This document shows, piece by piece, positions 5,882-12,207 of a DNA stretch of 14,533 bases; position 1 is the stretch's first letter; the number at the start of each line of letters is the position of its first letter. The notes below the pieces were generated by a model. The model searched no databases, was not told the DNA's origin, and saw nothing but the letters and a program-made list of their open reading frames with translations. The stretch comes from DATMBL01 sp050735975 (GTDB lineage Bacteria; Desulfobacterota; Binatia; UBA9968), in assembly GCA_050735975.1 (NCBI GenBank), contig JBOHVS010000352.1, positions 1-14,533 of the forward strand, read 5' to 3'. The translations under genes were made by a program, and so were the position numbers.

Positions 5882-6745
5882 CTAAAAGGAGTGGATTCTC
5901 CAAACTCCGTCGTCGTCCAGCCTGAATAAGGCCATGTAAGCCATCAGCTCCTTCACGACCATTTCAAACTCAACCCGGCCGGCTGCAAACTTAACAAATT
6001 GAATGTCGCTTAGAATCTCATCGGTCGGAGTCGGTGACTTTAGTATTTCAGGTAATATTTTCGTGTATTTGTCCCGGGCAGAAAGATGCGTGCAATCGAG
6101 CGCAGCGGCGATGTCGCGGTTACGCAATGCTAGCTTAAAATCCGCCCAGGTATTCTTGAGTTCTGCCTCGAACTGAGCTCGTGATTTTACAATCACTTGC
6201 CGTCTGTGAGTAGTTACATTTCCCTTATCATCGCGAACTCTTAGAGTGGGCTGATATATTGCGGCGCGATCGTAGATATTTTTGAATTTACCCTCATGTA
6301 TCCCACTATGGGAGTCGAACCAACCGTCCATGGAACGGAAAGACCCATTACCTTCAGCGTCAAACTCAACGATCAAAGGTCCGGAATTACTAAGAAGCGA
6401 CCATTGAATGTCTACTGTCAAAGGTGCTGGGCCGTTGGCCGGGTATACAACAAAAGGAGGGAATTTAATCTTTCCCGCCCGCATCAATGAGAGCAATTCC
6501 TTATCGGAAAGTGGCCGGTCCTTAGGGGTATGTTTAGCGAGCTGTTCCATGAAGGAAGGCTGCGAAGTTTTTTGTGTTAGCGGCGCGCACGCGGCATCGA
6601 CATAATTCGGTAGGTAAAAGATCAAAGAGGAAAACATCAGCAAAATGCTTTTGTTTCGGAGCGTGTTGCGGGAACTGTTAAAAACGGTTAACGAGCAACT
6701 GCAGCCATTAAGCCATGAATTTTCGATGAGCCGACATCGCTTCAT
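5882..6745 (-). CDS. Secreted protein with a PKD-like domain, function unknown
   Basis: The frame encodes 287 residues from the ATG at 6745, but no ribosome binding site is visible. A hydrophobic stretch at about 32-50 (SILLMFSSLIFYLPN, then VDAACAP) looks like a signal peptide that would sit too deep, so the true start may be internal, for example Met37 or a rarer codon near it. After export, residues 95-180 resemble a PKD/immunoglobulin-like beta-sandwich: YPANGPAPLTVDIQW, EFDAEGNGSF, TLRVRDDKGNVTTH. Residues about 190-287 are alpha-beta: WADFKLALRNRDIAAALDC resembles a domain I have seen after PKD modules in deltaproteobacterial-like genomes. No catalytic residues stand out. A role at the cell surface is likely; nothing more is supported. 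Confidence 0.7.
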   Translation of the reverse strand: MKRCRLIENSWLNGCSCSLTVFNSSRNTLRNKSILLMFSSLIFYLPNYVDAACAPLTQKTSQPSFMEQLAKHTPKDRPLSDKELLSLMRAGKIKFPPFVVYPANGPAPLTVDIQWSLLSNSGPLIVEFDAEGNGSFRSMDGWFDSHSGIHEGKFKNIYDRAAIYQPTLRVRDDKGNVTTHRRQVIVKSRAQFEAELKNTWADFKLALRNRDIAAALDCTHLSARDKYTKILPEILKSPTPTDEILSDIQFVKFAAGRVEFEMVVKELMAYMALFRLDDDGVWRIHSF

Positions 6746-7234
6746 AAGGTCTATTGTCTTATATTGCCGGTTCTCATGGCAAGCGCAGCATGCACTCCCA
6801 AAGATTGGACCAGGTCATGTACCGGTCCTGTCAGGGTTTTTCAATAGATCACGGAGAAGCTAAAGCGGCCAAAGCGCTGGGGTCGGACCACGGCAAGGTA
6901 TTGATTCAGTGATAGAAGGTTGGATAAATAGCGTGGCTTAGAGGTGGCTTAGAGGCCGACTAACGCCTGTTCAAAGTTCAATGTTCAAATGTTCAAGGGA
7001 AGACGGCTCGGGAACTTCCATATTGCAGGAATTATCGAACGGTCGACTTGGGTCGGAACCAATTGCAGTTGGAGTTTGCTTTTACCGCACATCAACAGCG
7101 AACTTGTGGTCGCGGGGATGTATCGCCAACCCCTTTAGGTTGACCGCTGATATCGTGTTTGAATCCAAAATCCAAAATCGGGACGCGGAAAGGGGACATT
7201 CCTAATTTCTTGCCATCGGTTATGACGAGCTGCT
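6746..7234. other. Gene-free stretch with short tandem repeats
   Basis: GTGGCTTAGAG occurs twice in tandem (6933-6954). GTTCAA occurs four times at near-heptad spacing (6969-6996). CCAAAAT is doubled near 7164-7178. A GGGGACATTCC motif (7192-7202) resembles ends linked to RAYT elements. No coding frame is convincing. Confidence 0.45.
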
Positions 7235-7699
7235 ATGGTGCCGCTTGCCGCGCTTCGGCCAAGGAGAGAAAAACACATCGGGAACCGACACGAACCGGTC
7301 AAACTCATGCTCGACGCCGTCATCGCCGTGATCACAAAAGGGGAGAAGGTTCTGCTCATTCAGAGGGCGGCAGGCATCCGAGGCGGGGGGCATTGGGCGC
7401 CGGTCAGCGGCGAAGTCGAGCCTGGAGAGAGTCAGGAAGCGGCGGTGGCGCGGGAGGCGATGGAAGAAGTTGGCTTGACGGTGCGGCCGATTCGGAAAGT
7501 TTGGGAGAACGTCTCGACGCGGGGAACTTTTAGACTGCACTGGTGGATGGCGGAGTACGTCGGCGGTGAATTGGCGCTCAACGCAGCAGAAGTGAGCGAC
7601 GCCCGCTGGCTCACGGTTGACGAGATTTGCCGTCTGGACGGCACGTTCGAAGGCGACCGGGAATTTTATCGCAATATCCTTCCCTCTCTCGCTTCCTGA
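7235..7699 (+). CDS. NUDIX hydrolase
   Basis: The NUDIX box is complete: GEVEPGESQEAAVAREAMEE then VGL, residues 59-81 of the 154-residue frame, with RE at 73-74 and EE at 77-78 as magnesium ligands. The enzyme cleaves a nucleoside diphosphate linked to another moiety; the substrate is not predictable. The flanks FRLHWWMAEYVGGEL and ARWLTVDE are also typical. The start is uncertain. ATG 7235 is the longest option, but AAGGAG (7261-7266) lies inside that reading, and ATG 7307 begins exactly at the first strand (MLDAVIAVI), though 40 bases from the AAGGAG. Loss of a start just after the AAGGAG (an ATC codon is at 7277) is another possibility. Convergent with the next gene. Confidence 0.85.
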   Translation: MVPLAALRPRREKHIGNRHEPVKLMLDAVIAVITKGEKVLLIQRAAGIRGGGHWAPVSGEVEPGESQEAAVAREAMEEVGLTVRPIRKVWENVSTRGTFRLHWWMAEYVGGELALNAAEVSDARWLTVDEICRLDGTFEGDREFYRNILPSLAS

Positions 7700-7753
7700 A
7701 GCGATCCCGTTTTTTTCGTCTGTTCGGCGCAATCGGTTTTCTATTTCTTGGTT

Positions 7754-8029
7754 CTAGGCCAAGCCGTAGAATCTCCGCGGGTTGTCTCCGCGCGTCGCGA
7801 TGGTCGTCGCTATATCCCGGCCGATCTCCGCAGATTTCCTTACGAGATCTTCCTTGGTGAATGTGAAGTGAAACAAGCCGCGGATCTTGCCGTCGATCAC
7901 CCAGTGGGCCCGCTGGGTTTCGTCTGCCGGATTGAACAGCATCGGACGGAACTTCTTTTCCGAAGGGGTGAGGTAATCCCAGGTCTGCGGGCTCTCAACC
8001 ACATGCGCATCTGCGTATATCCATCCCAT
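7754..8029 (-). pseudogene. Internally deleted amidohydrolase-2 paralog (91 codons left)
   Basis: Residues 1-78 match the N-terminal part of the amidohydrolase at 8327-9415 (ADAHVVES, YL.PSEKKFRP.LF, DGK..G, EIGRDIATT against ETGRTLETA). Residues 81-90, GDNPRRFYGL, match the extreme C-terminal signature of the same family (ENPSALYAL in the paralog). About 270 residues between are gone, in frame, and with them most metal ligands and the barrel. The start codon has an excellent ribosome binding site (GGAGG, eight bases before ATG), so the stub can still be translated. It is presumably non-enzymatic. Transcribed divergently from its full-length paralog. Confidence 0.75.
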
Positions 8030-8326
8030 GACCTATCCTCCGCAATCAATTTTTGATTTTAGATTTCGGATTGAAATCAGGATTCCGTTCTGCCACTCTC
8101 GTCTCCTGCCTCCAGCCTCACGCCTCAGTCTAGCACCGCCCGCCATTCACTAGAATTGTTTATAATCGCATCGTAATGTTGCTCCCGCAACAAAACCGCG
8201 GTACGCCATCGCGTTCGCTCAGTCACGTACATCGCCTATTGCGGTTTGTCAAATACGTGGCAAAGAATAGACTGTGCATTTGCATGATTAGAGGGAATAG
8301 CCGCCGCAGGGCTAAAGGAGAAAGCC
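8030..8326. promoter_or_regulatory. Divergent control region between two amidohydrolase paralogs
   Basis: A plausible promoter for the plus-strand gene is TTGTCA (8246-8251), 16 bases, TAGACT (8268-8273), about 55 bases before the start. A perfect TATAAT at 8161-8166 lacks a good -35. The AT-rich run 8047-8082 has repeated GATTT/TTGAAATC motifs. Everything beyond the motif matches is inference. Confidence 0.35.
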
Positions 8327-9415
8327 GTGATCGATAAGCCAGGATACAGGGTCATCGACGCCGACGCGCATGTCGTCGAGACAGAAGACTCGTGGAGTTA
8401 CCTTGAAGGATCGGACAAGAAGTTCAGGCCGCAGCTCTTTCAATCGGACGAAAACCCGAACACTAAGATCTGGATCTTGGACGGCAAGCCTATCGGCTTT
8501 CGCAATCCAACGCTTACGGAAATGGAGCTGAAGGCGCTGCAAAAGGAGACCGGGCGCACTCTCGAGACGGCGCAAAATGCACGCGAATTGCGCGACGTCG
8601 AGTTGCGCTTACAGCATATGGACAAGCTTGGCATCGACGTACAGATTCTTTTTAACACGATGTGGATTGCGCGCGTAGCTGATCGGCCGGAAGCTGAGAT
8701 CGCGCTCTGTGCTTCGTGGAACCGCTGGATGGCGGAGACCTGGAAGAAAGGCAAGAACCGGCTGCGCTGGTCCTGCGTCGTCCCGGCCATGACGATCAGT
8801 GAAGCGTTGCCGCAAATTCGATTCGCACGCGAGAACGGGGCCGTGGCGGTAAGCTTGCGTCCTTTCGAGAATGACAGGCACCTCGTTGAGCCTTATTTTT
8901 ACCCGATTTACGAAGAAGCTAGCCGCTTAAACATGGCGATTGCCGTTCATATCGCCAACGCCAGCCCGCAACTCTTGGAACAGTTCAGGCCGCGCTACGA
9001 TCGGATGGGCGGCTTCGCCCAGTTTCGTATCCCTACGGTCGTCACCTGTCTATCGCTCATGATGAGCGAAGTCCCCGCGACATTTCCAAAACTGCGGTGG
9101 GCATTCGTTGAAGCGTCGGCTCAATGGATTCCCTGGGTTTTCAACGAAGCCATCCGCCGCTCCGGAACTAAGAGTTATCCAAGGAACCCATGCAAGGAAT
9201 TCAGAATCTACATTACCGCGCAAACCGACGACGACTTCCCGTACGTGCTGAAGTACGCCGGCGATGACAACATCGTGATCGGCACGGACTACGGTCATAC
9301 TGACGCCTCCAGTGAGGTCGATGCCATCGAAGTGTTCCGGGGCAACCATGAAGTGAGCGACGCGGTTAAGAAAAAAATTCTCGCCGAAAATCCTAGCGCT
9401 CTATACGCGCTGTGA
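8327..9415 (+). CDS. Amidohydrolase-2 family (COG2159) TIM-barrel hydrolase or decarboxylase
   Basis: The GTG start is preceded by AAAGGAG (8314-8320) six bases away and gives 362 residues, the normal family length. Metal and active-site positions expected for this family are visible: D13 and H15 in DADAHVVE, H208 in AVHIAN, and D321 in VIGTDYGHTD. The C-terminal ENPSALYAL is the usual closing helix. Members such as ACMS decarboxylase, gamma-resorcylate decarboxylase and other aromatic-acid lyases use zinc or manganese for C-C or C-N bond cleavage; which reaction applies here is unknown. The protein is cytoplasmic, with no signal peptide. The truncated divergent copy next door suggests local duplication. 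With the Rieske oxygenase and SDR nearby, a part in aromatic-acid breakdown is plausible but unproven. Confidence 0.9.
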   Translation: MIDKPGYRVIDADAHVVETEDSWSYLEGSDKKFRPQLFQSDENPNTKIWILDGKPIGFRNPTLTEMELKALQKETGRTLETAQNARELRDVELRLQHMDKLGIDVQILFNTMWIARVADRPEAEIALCASWNRWMAETWKKGKNRLRWSCVVPAMTISEALPQIRFARENGAVAVSLRPFENDRHLVEPYFYPIYEEASRLNMAIAVHIANASPQLLEQFRPRYDRMGGFAQFRIPTVVTCLSLMMSEVPATFPKLRWAFVEASAQWIPWVFNEAIRRSGTKSYPRNPCKEFRIYITAQTDDDFPYVLKYAGDDNIVIGTDYGHTDASSEVDAIEVFRGNHEVSDAVKKKILAENPSALYAL

Positions 9416-9479
9416 ATGATAAACATGGCACAAGCATGATGCTTCAATTTGAAGTTCAGCCGATAATCGCGAACTCCTG

Positions 9480-9572
9480 CTAGACAAGCATTGGTCGTTT
9501 CCCGAACCCAGCCGATCCCTCTTCTTGGACATAAAGCTTCACCAGCGCGTTCGTGTCGAGGTAAAGCTTCAA
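9480..9572 (-). pseudogene. vapC: VapC-like PIN toxin, frameshifted N-terminal fragment
   Basis: A TTG start (9570-9572) opens KLYLDTNALVKLYVQEEGS, the unmistakable first strand and helix of a PIN nuclease, with the first catalytic Asp in LDTN. The frame then breaks; the neighbouring frame carries WVRETTNAC, which fits the next helix, so a one-base indel near 9510 is likely. Nothing resembling the remaining three acidic residues follows. The TTG overlaps the stop of the antitoxin remnant by two bases (TTGA), showing the original operon order. Toxin activity is not expected. Confidence 0.65.
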
Positions 9573-9662
9573 CGCCTGTCCTCGACGACGGCTTCAGCCA
9601 CGGAAGGTCCCCTGATCTTCGGCGGCCGCCTAGCGCCCCGCGGCTTAAAGCATTTGATAGTC
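9569..9662 (-). pseudogene. C-terminal fragment of a Phd/YefM-type antitoxin
   Basis: The minus-strand frame ends PPKIRGPSVAEAVVEDRR, followed by TGA at 9569-9571. Antitoxins paired with VapC commonly end in a basic, proline-rich stretch followed by a short helix ending in a VLEDRR-like motif, which binds the toxin groove (from memory). The N-terminal DNA-binding half is missing, replaced by the end of a helicase-like relic. The overlap with the toxin start supports the assignment. Confidence 0.5.
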
Positions 9663-9693
9663 TTTTCAGCATCTTCTCTGCCAAATGGAAATT

Positions 9694-10025
9694 TCACAGC
9701 GCCGGAAGGCCGAGCTGACTAAAATTGTTGAAAGTGGGATCGAAAAACCCAGGCGAGTGAGTCGGATCACTCAGGTCGCCCGGCGGGACAAGATGACCAT
9801 TCCTTGCCGGGCGCGGGTGAGTAGGACTCGGTAGGCGTTCCGAAGATAACGCTGGTTGTCGGGACTTGCGACATTGCACCACCGGTCACCTCGAAAGTCA
9901 TGGAAGCTCCAGCCTGAACCATTGAAACGCGGGTCGCCATTCCGAAGTGAAGGGTGGGTTGCACCCTTAAAGAAGTTCGTTCTAGTTCTGGTTTTCCGAG
10001 ACCCCAAGAATAAGAGCAATCCCAC
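9694..10025 (-). pseudogene. C-terminal fragment of a DUF2075 (Schlafen/helicase-like) protein, frameshifted
   Basis: On the minus strand, GWSFHDFRGDRW, then RYLRNAYRVLLTRARQGMVI matches the last helicase motif of DUF2075 proteins, where YRVLLTRAR carries the arginine-finger region. A single T deletion near 9790 moves the tail into the next frame, where it continues VPPGDLSDPTHSPGFFDPTF and ends LGLPAL at TGA 9694-9696, the usual end of this family. Everything upstream (Walker A and B) is absent. DUF2075 ATPases are often found in defence islands, sometimes with a GIY-YIG nuclease. Non-functional. Confidence 0.65.
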
Positions 10026-10066
10026 ATTGCAGCCCGCCGCTATGACTGGAGCCGTCTAGCAGGTCG

Positions 10067-10453
10067 GTGAGGCTGATTGCTCTTTGGCGCAGTTTGAACT
10101 ACCATGATTTTGTGAATTCAACTTACGACCTTTCCGATCTTTTGGTTCGCACAGGCGAAGGAGTTTGGCGCATTGCCGGAACGCGCGTTTCCCTTGACAG
10201 CGTGGTTTACTCCTTTAAGGAGGGTGCAACTCCAGAAGAGATTTGTCAGGATTATCCCGCCCTTTCTTTGGCGCAGGTCTACGGCGCCATCGCCTACTAT
10301 TTGAATAACCAGCAGCAGATAGATACCTACCTTAAGGAAGAAAAGCAGGCTTCCGAAAACCTCCGGCAGCAGCTACAAATCCGTCACGGAGATTTCCTTA
10401 GGGATCTTCGGCGCCGTCTGATGGCGCACCGCCAATCGCCAAATCCTGAGTGA
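10067..10453 (+). CDS. DUF433 protein, antitoxin-type partner of DUF5615
   Basis: The core matches DUF433: VWRIAGTRVSLDSVVYSF, KEGATPEEICQDYPALSLAQ, VYGAIAYYLNNQQQIDTYL, a small helix-turn-helix domain of about 60 residues. A charged coiled-coil tail follows to residue 128. The longest frame starts GTG at 10067; GTG 10112 (MNSTYDLSDLL) fits family N-termini better, giving 113 residues, but neither has a convincing ribosome binding site. Its stop overlaps the start of the DUF5615 gene (GTGA, 10450-10453), the classic arrangement for this toxin-antitoxin-like pair. It probably bound its promoter and neutralised the partner; with the partner broken, its present role is unclear. Confidence 0.75.
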   Translation: MRLIALWRSLNYHDFVNSTYDLSDLLVRTGEGVWRIAGTRVSLDSVVYSFKEGATPEEICQDYPALSLAQVYGAIAYYLNNQQQIDTYLKEEKQASENLRQQLQIRHGDFLRDLRRRLMAHRQSPNPE

Positions 10454-10640
10454 GCGCGGCTAAATACCTTTTTGACGCAGACCTCAACGTGCGAATTGTC
10501 CGCGGGGTTCGTAGGCGAACATCGGCTCTCGACACTATTACTGTACATGAAGCGGGTTTGTCTGATGCCCCAATCCTGAAGTTCTGGAATGGGCAGCGAT
10601 CGCAGGACGCGTAGTTATTTCGCACGATCACAGAACCCAA
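10450..10640 (+). pseudogene. DUF5615 (PIN-like) toxin, frameshifted and truncated
   Basis: From the overlapping GTG the frame reads KYLFDADLNVRIVRGVRRR then TVHEAGLSDAPILKF, the DUF5615 start with its acidic D.D.N motif. It then hits TAG at 10612-10614. Moving one base at about 10588 restores EWAAIAGRVVISHDHRTQ, the second conserved block with its S/T-HD motif, so one base has been lost. Homology stops near 10640, exactly where the antisense VOC-like gene begins, and the final third of the domain is missing. PIN-like proteins of this kind are predicted RNases; this copy should be dead. Confidence 0.7.
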
Positions 10641-10992
10641 AGCCAGATGGTGTCCATCGGGGTCTGTGAATTCGATAAAATCAGTTACATGTTCGTTCGA
10701 CACACTCCTCCGTGGTGCTGGGGCGCCAATCAATCCCTTCGGCGGTGAGCTTCGTCTTCCACTCAGCAAGCTCTTGAGGGCTTCCGACGTCGAACCCCAC
10801 ATAGCGCAGAGCCGGGTCCGAAGCTCGACGCGCTGCAATCCGATGCTGATACTGATCCGGCCTCAGGTACGTGACCTTTCCGTCCGGCGATTTGCTGACA
10901 GGAAATCCGAGCATGTCACGCGCAAAATTCTCGAATCTTTCCAGGTCCGGCATGCCGACGCCGACCTGCATAATCTCGTGAATAGTCGTCAT
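10635..10992 (-). pseudogene. Frameshifted VOC/extradiol-dioxygenase-like domain
   Basis: The ATG at 10992 has AGAAGG upstream. The 103-codon frame carries a glyoxalase/VOC half: IHEIMQVGVGMPDLERFENF, YLRPDQYQHRIAA, ALRYVGFDV, ELAEWKTKLTAEGIDW. It ends prematurely after TTEECVERTCN. One base over, SNEHVTDFIEFTDPDGHHLA continues the fold, including the FTDPDGH strand near the C-terminus of a VOC domain, so a single-base loss near 10705 has occurred. Sequence then stops making sense at 10635, where the DUF5615 relic is met. Type I extradiol dioxygenases have two such domains and ring-cleaving activity; only the first is left. The family is clear, the exact enzyme is not. Confidence 0.7.
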
Positions 10993-11207
10993 AGGAAACC
11001 TTCTTTCGAAGTAGTGTGTGACCGCCGGTGTGGTTAACGGCTGACCGCAGGATAGTGCGCAAAGACGACAAGTGTCAACGAAACACAGCTCTGGGGTCTG
11101 ACTTTTACGACCAGGATCCTGCCCGACTGCAGGCTAAGCGTGACGCTCCGTGCGGGAAAGCTAGAAGCAGGCCGGAGCTGAGGAACGGATGGCGGTTTCG
11201 GATCCGC
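10993..11207. other. Short gene-free stretch with a RAYT-style motif
   Basis: GGGGTCTGACTTTTACGA (11093-11110) is similar in style to motifs at transposase-linked repeats. No coding frame or terminator is recognised. Confidence 0.25.
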
Positions 11208-12155
11208 TTACTCCGGATGGGTTCGCAGCCACTCGATGTACTCTGCAATAGCCCGCTCAGGATTGTACTGCGGCCGGTAGCCCACCTCCTCCCTGATACG
11301 GGTGTTGTCCATGTAGGCGTTGGGTCTGTTCCGCGGGCCCTGCCCCGGTTGCAGGTTGATCTGCGTGCCCGGAACTATTTTTTTGACGGTCTCCGCAAAT
11401 TCCCGGTACTTAACCGGCGCATCATTACCGATGTTGTAGATCCGATGCGACAGTTTGTCCGCCACCTGGAGGAGTTGGATAGCCGCGGCACAGTCTTTCA
11501 CAAAGAATGCGCCAACTTCATCTTCTTCATGCGGCGCTCCGCCGCGAGCGCCTTTGAAATCAACCGGTACTCCTTTTGCCGCCGCATGGCAGATGCGGCT
11601 CGAGGGTGCGGCCAGCGAATGATACAGCGGTCCAAATGGGCTGCCGATGCGCAAGGACACGACTTCCATGCCCGTGCGCGACGCATAGTGCATTCCCAAA
11701 ATTTCCATTGCCTTTTTGAACGTCTCGGTGGCATTTCCCGAATTGACCGGCAGGCGCATATCTTCTCGAAACGGACCTGCGGGTAAGCCCGCGTAGACCG
11801 CTATAGAGCTTGCCAAGCTGACACGCCTGGCGTCACATAGTCGCCCCGCTTCGAGGATGTTTAGCCATCCCGTCATGTTCACCCGATAATCTTCTGCCGC
11901 GGAAAGGGCGTTCAGACCGGGGACCGCCAAATGCACGATACCTGTGACCTTGTGCTTCCGCGCCAGATCGATCACGTCGTGAGCGCTGGTGACATCCAAA
12001 GCTTCTATAAAAACACTTTTTCCGATTTCCGATTTGATGAAGTCAGGCTCGCGCCGCACACGGTAATGCGTGAGCACGACCTTCTCGCCCATGTCCAGAA
12101 AGCGCTTAGCGGTGTGCAGTCCAATGAACCCCAATCCGCCTGTGATCAGAATCAT
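11208..12155 (-). CDS. NAD(P)-dependent epimerase/dehydratase (extended SDR)
   Basis: The 315-residue Rossmann protein starts MILITGGLGFIG, with the dinucleotide loop GGLGFIG at residues 6-12, then HLAVPG (75-80), SLASSIAVYAG (113-123), LRIGSPFGPLYHS (168-180) and a substrate domain ending GYRP with a C-terminal helix. The catalytic Ser pair (116-117) is present, but the usual YxxxK is NATETFKKAME at 141-151: Lys is there, while the Tyr position is Glu or Thr. My memory of close relatives has the same ATExFKKA block, so this may be a family trait. Substrate unknown. AGGGAGG precedes the ATG. It lies 52 bases downstream of the Rieske oxygenase on the same strand and is probably co-transcribed. 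Confidence 0.87.
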   Translation of the reverse strand: MILITGGLGFIGLHTAKRFLDMGEKVVLTHYRVRREPDFIKSEIGKSVFIEALDVTSAHDVIDLARKHKVTGIVHLAVPGLNALSAAEDYRVNMTGWLNILEAGRLCDARRVSLASSIAVYAGLPAGPFREDMRLPVNSGNATETFKKAMEILGMHYASRTGMEVVSLRIGSPFGPLYHSLAAPSSRICHAAAKGVPVDFKGARGGAPHEEDEVGAFFVKDCAAAIQLLQVADKLSHRIYNIGNDAPVKYREFAETVKKIVPGTQINLQPGQGPRNRPNAYMDNTRIREEVGYRPQYNPERAIAEYIEWLRTHPE

Positions 12156-12207
12156 GGCGCCGCCTCCCTTGGCTCGACTTGCAATCTCAACAGCGTGCGC
12201 TTCGGCC

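Noticed and set aside
5337..5903. 188-codon minus-strand frame
   Set aside because: It overlaps the amidohydrolase N-terminus in another frame, crosses the tandem repeats, and has no domain-like pattern.
6933..6996. CRISPR-like array
   Set aside because: The repeats are only 6-11 bases, the spacing is too short, and no cas gene is present.
11028..11786. 252-codon plus-strand frame
   Set aside because: It is mostly antisense to the SDR gene, shows no motifs, and is rich in Arg and Cys, as shadow frames are.
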